From: Phoronis pallida
Taxonomy: Eukaryota > Phoronida > Phoronidae
Length of the DNA stretch: 12,711 nucleotides
Reading direction: 5' to 3'
Assembly: GCA_028565715.1 (NCBI GenBank)
Contig: JAOXYC010183135.1
Span: forward strand, 1 to 12,711
The first letter of the stretch is position 1; every line of letters begins with the position of its first letter. This document shows positions 8,834 through 12,711 of the stretch, in pieces. A program made the position numbers and the translations under genes. Under the pieces are notes generated by a model that saw only the letters and a list, made by a program, of their open reading frames with translations, was not told the origin of the DNA and searched no databases.

Positions 8834-9017
8834 TTTATGAGTTAAACTTATGAAATTGAGCTGAAAGGTTTGTAACAAGTCACACACTTCCCTCTTACGG
8901 AAAACGACACTGCAACAAAGTAGTGGCAATGTCTCGGAGACAACTGCTCACCAAGCGTCCCTTGAAACCAAGCATTAGTTACGATATGATAGATAAAAAG
9001 GGGTTAATTTGTTTTAG

Positions 9018-11501
9018 AAAAATCAGTTGTACGTCAAGATTTGGAAATTAGTCAATCAATGTATCTTTGTTTTTTAGAAAATAAGAAGAGATTCATTAGT
9101 CGGCCTGTTTATTCAATGGTGCCTGTTGCAAACCTTTGCGATAAATTTATTGCAGATCCGAACCATCTTAGAGAAATAATCTTTTTATTCACTATGTCTG
9201 GGAGACGCCAAGAGTATAAGACATTTATGAAACTGATGAAGGGTTGTGACAACAGTCCGTTGAAATTAATATCGGCGAGCGCACGAGGTGACGGTCAAAC
9301 TGTTAAAACGTTGCTTAGGGACAATACAGATGTGAATAGTCAGGATGTTCACGGTAATACTGCATTATCGATAGCAAGTGAATTTGGTCATTCGGATATT
9401 GTTGACATTTTGATTAAGAACAATGCAAATGTGAACATTCAGGATTATTATGGCGATTCAGCATTGATCCGGGCATGTAAAAGGCGCCACACTAAAATAA
9501 TCGGGACTCTGATTAAAAACAATGCGAATGTTAATAATAAGAATAATGATGGGAAAACAGTTTTTGATTATGCGTGTGCTGGTCTTGAAAATATGGAGAA
9601 GGGCGCAAATAATGACATTCAGGCAACAGTGACCTCGGTAAGTGAGTTGTTACGTCCCACTAGTGCGGTTTATGCCAAGATAAAAGAGGCATTTTTGTCG
9701 GCATGTCGACTCGGTCATTCTAGAATAGTTGAAGCTTTAATTCAAAATTCTAAACATTTGAGCATTCAGCCATGTGATGCTTGTACTGCACTTATATTAA
9801 GTAGTGAAGGAGGTCACTCTGGTATTGTGGAATCTTTGATAAAATACTGTCCAGACCTAAACCACCAGGATGTCAATGGTTTTACAGCATTGTCGAAGGC
9901 AAGTCAATATGGCCAAAGTAGGATTGTTAAGGTTTTGATTGAAAACAACGCACTCGTGAACATACAGGACAAGGATGGCGGTACAGCACTGATGTATGCT
10001 AGTGCGAGAGGATTTACTACCATTGTTGCCATTTTACTTGAAAACAATGCCGATGTAAACATCCAGGACAATGTTTGTGGTACGGCATTGGTGAAGTCTT
10101 GTAGATTTGGTCACTCTGATATTGCTGAAATGTTAATTAACAAACATGCTGATGTCAGTGTAAAAGATAAGTTCGGCTACACCGTTCTTATGAAAGTGTG
10201 CGAAGAAGGTCAAAGTGATATCGTTCAAACTCTGATGACGGGCAACCCAGATGTAAACATGCAGCTACCGAATGGTTATTCGGCATTGACTCTGGCCTGT
10301 GCATCCGGCAACAATGACATTGTTGACTTATTACTGGATGGTGGCGCTAATGTCAATATTCGGATAAAGAATGGTTACTCAGCTCTTATGTTAGCATGTG
10401 AAATAGGTTACAGTTGTATCGTAGAATCACTAATCAGGAACCATGCAGATGTAAGCTTCAGGCTTGAGAATGGACATTCAGCATTGACATTGGCATGTGC
10501 TGGGCATAATGTTGATATTGTTCAAAGATTGATTGAAAACAAGGCAGATGTAAACGTCAAGCTTCCCAGCGGCCAGACAGTGTTGTCATTGTTGTATCAA
10601 AGTGGGTACACGGATATTGCTGTCGCTTTGCTCAAGTCAAATATACAACTACAGATCGAAAGCAATGCAAAAAGTTTGATGATTGAATTTGAAAGACAGT
10701 TTTCTGACATATGGAGAGCCTTGAATGAGAATCAACCTCGCTCAAATGATGATAGATTTCAATCTCTATTGATGTTATGCGTATTTGGCAGCACTGGACT
10801 TGTTGAAACCATTGTCGAACGTTTCCCAATTACAACTAACCAAGCCGACACGACCTTCATGAAGTTGGTTACAGAGTATGGGTGGTTTCGTTCACAGAGA
10901 AATGCCGAGGAAATTACCAATTCTTTGAGAACGTGTATTGAGAGAGGTTGTGGATGGAACGTTCGTCTCAACTTCGGAGGCGTAGAAAGTGTTTCGCCAC
11001 TGTTGATGACCATACGTGCTGGTCTGACAAATGTTGCCTTGCAGCTTATTCGGTTTGGTTGTGATGTCAATGTAGCCGATTGTAATGGCGTCACTCCGCT
11101 GATAGATGCAGTGAAGATGTCAAATCACAAAGTTGTCCAAGAACTTCTTGGCACTAGCCGCTGTGAATTAGACACCGTCTGTGATGTTGATTATCTCACT
11201 TCTATGGCTGCTATTCACTACGCTGCAGTTAATGGAGATGTCAGCTCTGTTAAGTGGTTGGTGGAAGCCGGTGCGCAACTGCAAACTGCTACATTATGTG
11301 GCGACACTAAATGGACATTAGTACATTTTGCTGCTAGATATGGACACGTACCGCTGATGAGGTACATCATAAGTCATTACAATCAGATTGACTTTGACCA
11401 GACAATGCTGAATGACTTCAACGAAACACCATTAGACATTGCTGTCATGTACAATCATGAAGATATTCAACAAATCTTGGTTCAAGCAGGTGTTGGTTTA
11501 G
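9018..11501 (+). CDS. Ankyrin-repeat protein, giant exon
   Basis: One open exon encodes about 18 ankyrin repeats, a scaffold for protein binding, probably cytosolic or nuclear. Taking ATG 9194 (MSGRRQ, A at -3) as residue 1: a first repeat is at 20-51. Regular 33-residue repeats (xxG(x)(T/S)AL..A...G..(D/S)IV..L(I/L)..(N/H)A(D/N)VN) run from 52 to 490, with one enlarged unit at 118-193. Diverged repeats run from about 491 to 770. No death, NACHT, kinase or other partner domain is present in this exon. The frame is open from 9008, with acceptor-like sites at 9017 and 9077 (the latter with TATCTTTGTTTTTTAG), and ATGs at 9059 and 9116. So the exon may start at 9018 or 9078 with earlier exons upstream. 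Although the frame runs to a stop at 11524, a strong donor TTTAG|GTGAGT places the exon end at 11501, confirmed by phase-matched downstream exons. A retained intron would add only six residues. Confidence 0.9.
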
Positions 11502-11984
11502 GTGAGTTATTAACATTTGCTTAAAGTTAATTACAGAACTTTAATATGGACGTTAAGTTTTTGGTACACGATTTTTTTTACAACTAAAGATCGTAAAGAG
11601 AACATTATTTGAGGAACATCATATCACATTTTAATGAAAGACTACAGTTATTAGCCTGCTAAAATATATTCCATGTCTGCGGGGACTGCTCTATGTTCCG
11701 ACAGCTCTATGTTCCGAAACATCTATGTTCCGACAGATCTATGTTCCGAGAGCTCTATGTTCCGACAGCTGTCGGTACATAGAACTGTCAGAATATAGAG
11801 CTGTCGGAAAATAGATCATTTTTGAAAAATGAGAATGGTTCTATGTACATTTTGTTCGGAATATAGAGCTGTCGGAACAAAGAGCTGTTGGAATGTAAAG
11901 CTCTAACCGTTGTCTGCCTTACATTATTTGATTCATTTTGTAGTCTGACATTCATATTATACAATTTCTTTATTTCATCATTAG
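11502..11984 (+). other. Intron of the ankyrin gene
   Basis: A 483-nt GT-AG intron between the giant exon and the first 66-nt exon. About half of it is the inverted 16-bp repeat array at 11690-11899. The rest is AT-rich with no other feature. Confidence 0.7.
11690..11899. repeat. 16-bp tandem repeat array with orientation switch (hairpin)
   Basis: Five forward units of TCTATGTTCCGACAGC (11690-11769, exact 16-bp period, small changes) are followed directly by inverted units of GCTGTCGGAACATAGA: three at 11768-11815 and three at 11852-11899, separated by a 36-base spacer. The switch point is a perfect 14-bp palindrome, CCGACAGCTGTCGG (11762-11775), within a 30-bp palindrome that has one mismatch. 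On either strand it can fold back into a stem of about 48 bp or more. It lies wholly in an intron. Confidence 0.9.
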
Positions 11985-12050
11985 GCATTCATGAAAACAG
12001 GACACTCGTCGTGCAAGAACTTCACAAGGAAACAGATGTACAGATGGCAG
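11985..12050 (+). CDS. Ankyrin gene, next exon (66 nt, phase 1-1)
   Basis: The acceptor TTCTTTATTTCATCATTAG precedes GC, which with the G ending the giant exon makes a Gly codon. Then come 21 codons, IHENRTLVVQELHKETDVQMA, to a donor CAG|GTTTGT, leaving one base. The frame matches the ankyrin exon, the length is a multiple of three, and phase is 1 on both sides. The residues are hydrophilic and probably helical, with no ankyrin signature, so this begins a C-terminal tail or linker. It is surrounded by a read-through open frame (11888-12190) that is not itself a gene. Confidence 0.65.
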
Positions 12051-12537
12051 GTTTGTTTTGTCAAGTTAAAATATTAGCATCCCCAGCCAGGGAATCGGAC
12101 GCACTTTCTCTTTCTATCCGGACAAGCGTCTTTGGATCACAGGCGAGAAGTGATTCTCTGAATGTTATCTATCCACTTACAGTGCGATAATTCACAGCCG
12201 ACCGTCTTTGCTCATAGCCTACACTGTGTGGTGTATGCATTGTCGACCTTACTGATAGGCCTGTTTTTGGGGCAATAAACTTTTTTCATGGTGCACAAAA
12301 ACATTGATGTCCCATTCTAAAAAAGGTTTTAAACGTGATTTTCTAACAAAACATATTTCAACGTGTCAATATATTTAACAGATTCAAATCACGAAAGAAA
12401 AAGATGTTCAATGTAATTTCTGGCCGGCCAGTTGTGTTTTTTGAATATAAAGTTGTAGAATTTCGCCATTACCATTTAGGGGAAATAGTAGTGTCGTCAA
12501 AGTTCACATTTACTAAACGAACAGTGTGACGTTTCAG
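12051..12537 (+). other. Presumed intron of the ankyrin gene
   Basis: Lies between the two 66-nt exons. It contains several acceptor-like sites (for example TTTAACAG near 12382) and a 10-bp palindrome TGGCCGGCCA near 12421, but no open coding segment with protein-like content. Confidence 0.5.
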
Positions 12538-12603
12538 ATTTCAGGAAACATGCAACACTTAAGGCTAAGAGTGACACAGATGCACATGCAACGCCACCGA
12601 GCG
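12538..12603 (+). CDS. Ankyrin gene, further exon candidate (66 nt, phase 1-1)
   Basis: After acceptor GTGACGTTTCAG, the bases AT complete a phase-1 codon (Asp if joined to the previous exon). The next 21 codons read FRKHATLKAKSDTDAHATPP plus Ser, to a strong donor AGCG|GTGAGG. The phase matches the preceding exon and the size is identical. The composition is polar with a low-complexity DTDAHATPPS end. An alternative acceptor seven bases downstream (ATTTCAG, exon from 12545) is also open in another frame, so the exact start is uncertain. The gene continues beyond the window. Confidence 0.45.
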
Positions 12604-12711
12604 GTGAGGAACAGTTCTATCATACTATTTATACGGGTGGTCCACAAAAAACGCAAACATTTTGTTTTGAAATAATTTCTCCAAAAATCGAGGAAATGTC
12701 TTGAAATTGTG

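Noticed and set aside
8929-9051. 40-codon plus frame starting MSRRQLLTK just before the ankyrin exon
   Set aside because: It is in a different frame, ends at TAG before the ankyrin start, and its likeness to MSGRRQ is short. At most an upstream ORF.
10632-11094. Minus-strand open frames inside the ankyrin exon
   Set aside because: Shadows of the ankyrin coding frame; no protein-like features.
11888-12190. 100-codon plus open frame as a separate small gene
   Set aside because: It contains the 66-nt exon with good splice sites in the ankyrin frame; the flanking parts read through intron sequence.

Overview
This is animal (metazoan) nuclear DNA, most likely from an aquatic invertebrate. It is AT-rich. 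Coding sequence is broken by GT-AG introns with conserved phase, and the spacer holds small DNA transposons and tRNA-derived (SINE-like) remnants. There are no bacterial operons, Shine-Dalgarno-led genes, CRISPR arrays or rRNA genes. I cannot name the species. The metallopeptidase type and the large single-exon ankyrin gene fit the gene-rich genomes of amphioxus, hemichordates, molluscs or cnidarians.

Left part (1-2371, minus strand): a four-exon internal piece of a gene for a secreted-type zinc metallopeptidase related to the catalytic domain of anthrax lethal factor. The exons are 2371..2249, 2041..1877, 1155..879 and 696..531, and all three junctions agree in phase. The last exon carries HEFLH and a downstream Tyr-x6-Glu, which is the zinc and catalytic layout of that superfamily. 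Both ends of the gene are missing: the 5' exons are upstream (above 2371) and unrecognised, and the 3' exons are beyond base 1.

Middle (2372-9000): mostly non-coding. It holds a 449-bp TTAA-flanked inverted-repeat element (2916-3364), an orphan exon candidate (4202-4313, plus), SINE-like remnants (near 4800-4920 and 7960-8062), a 93-bp tandem duplication with YY1-like motifs (6515-6680), a short ATT/GAT microsatellite and a 766-bp inverted-repeat element flanked by TTTAT (8068-8833).

Right part (9018-12603, plus strand): an ankyrin-repeat protein gene. One giant exon, ending at a strong splice donor at 11501, encodes about 18 ankyrin repeats. It is followed by two 66-nt phase 1-1 exons (11985..12050 and 12538..12603), and the gene runs off the right edge. 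The first intron after the giant exon carries a 16-bp tandem repeat that reverses orientation at a perfect 14-bp palindrome, so it could form a long hairpin in DNA or in the nascent transcript.

The two genes lie divergently about 6.7 kb apart, with no sign that they act together. I see no complete new multi-gene system. The most interesting items are the lethal-factor-like peptidase, the hairpin repeat array and the two unclassified non-autonomous DNA transposons.
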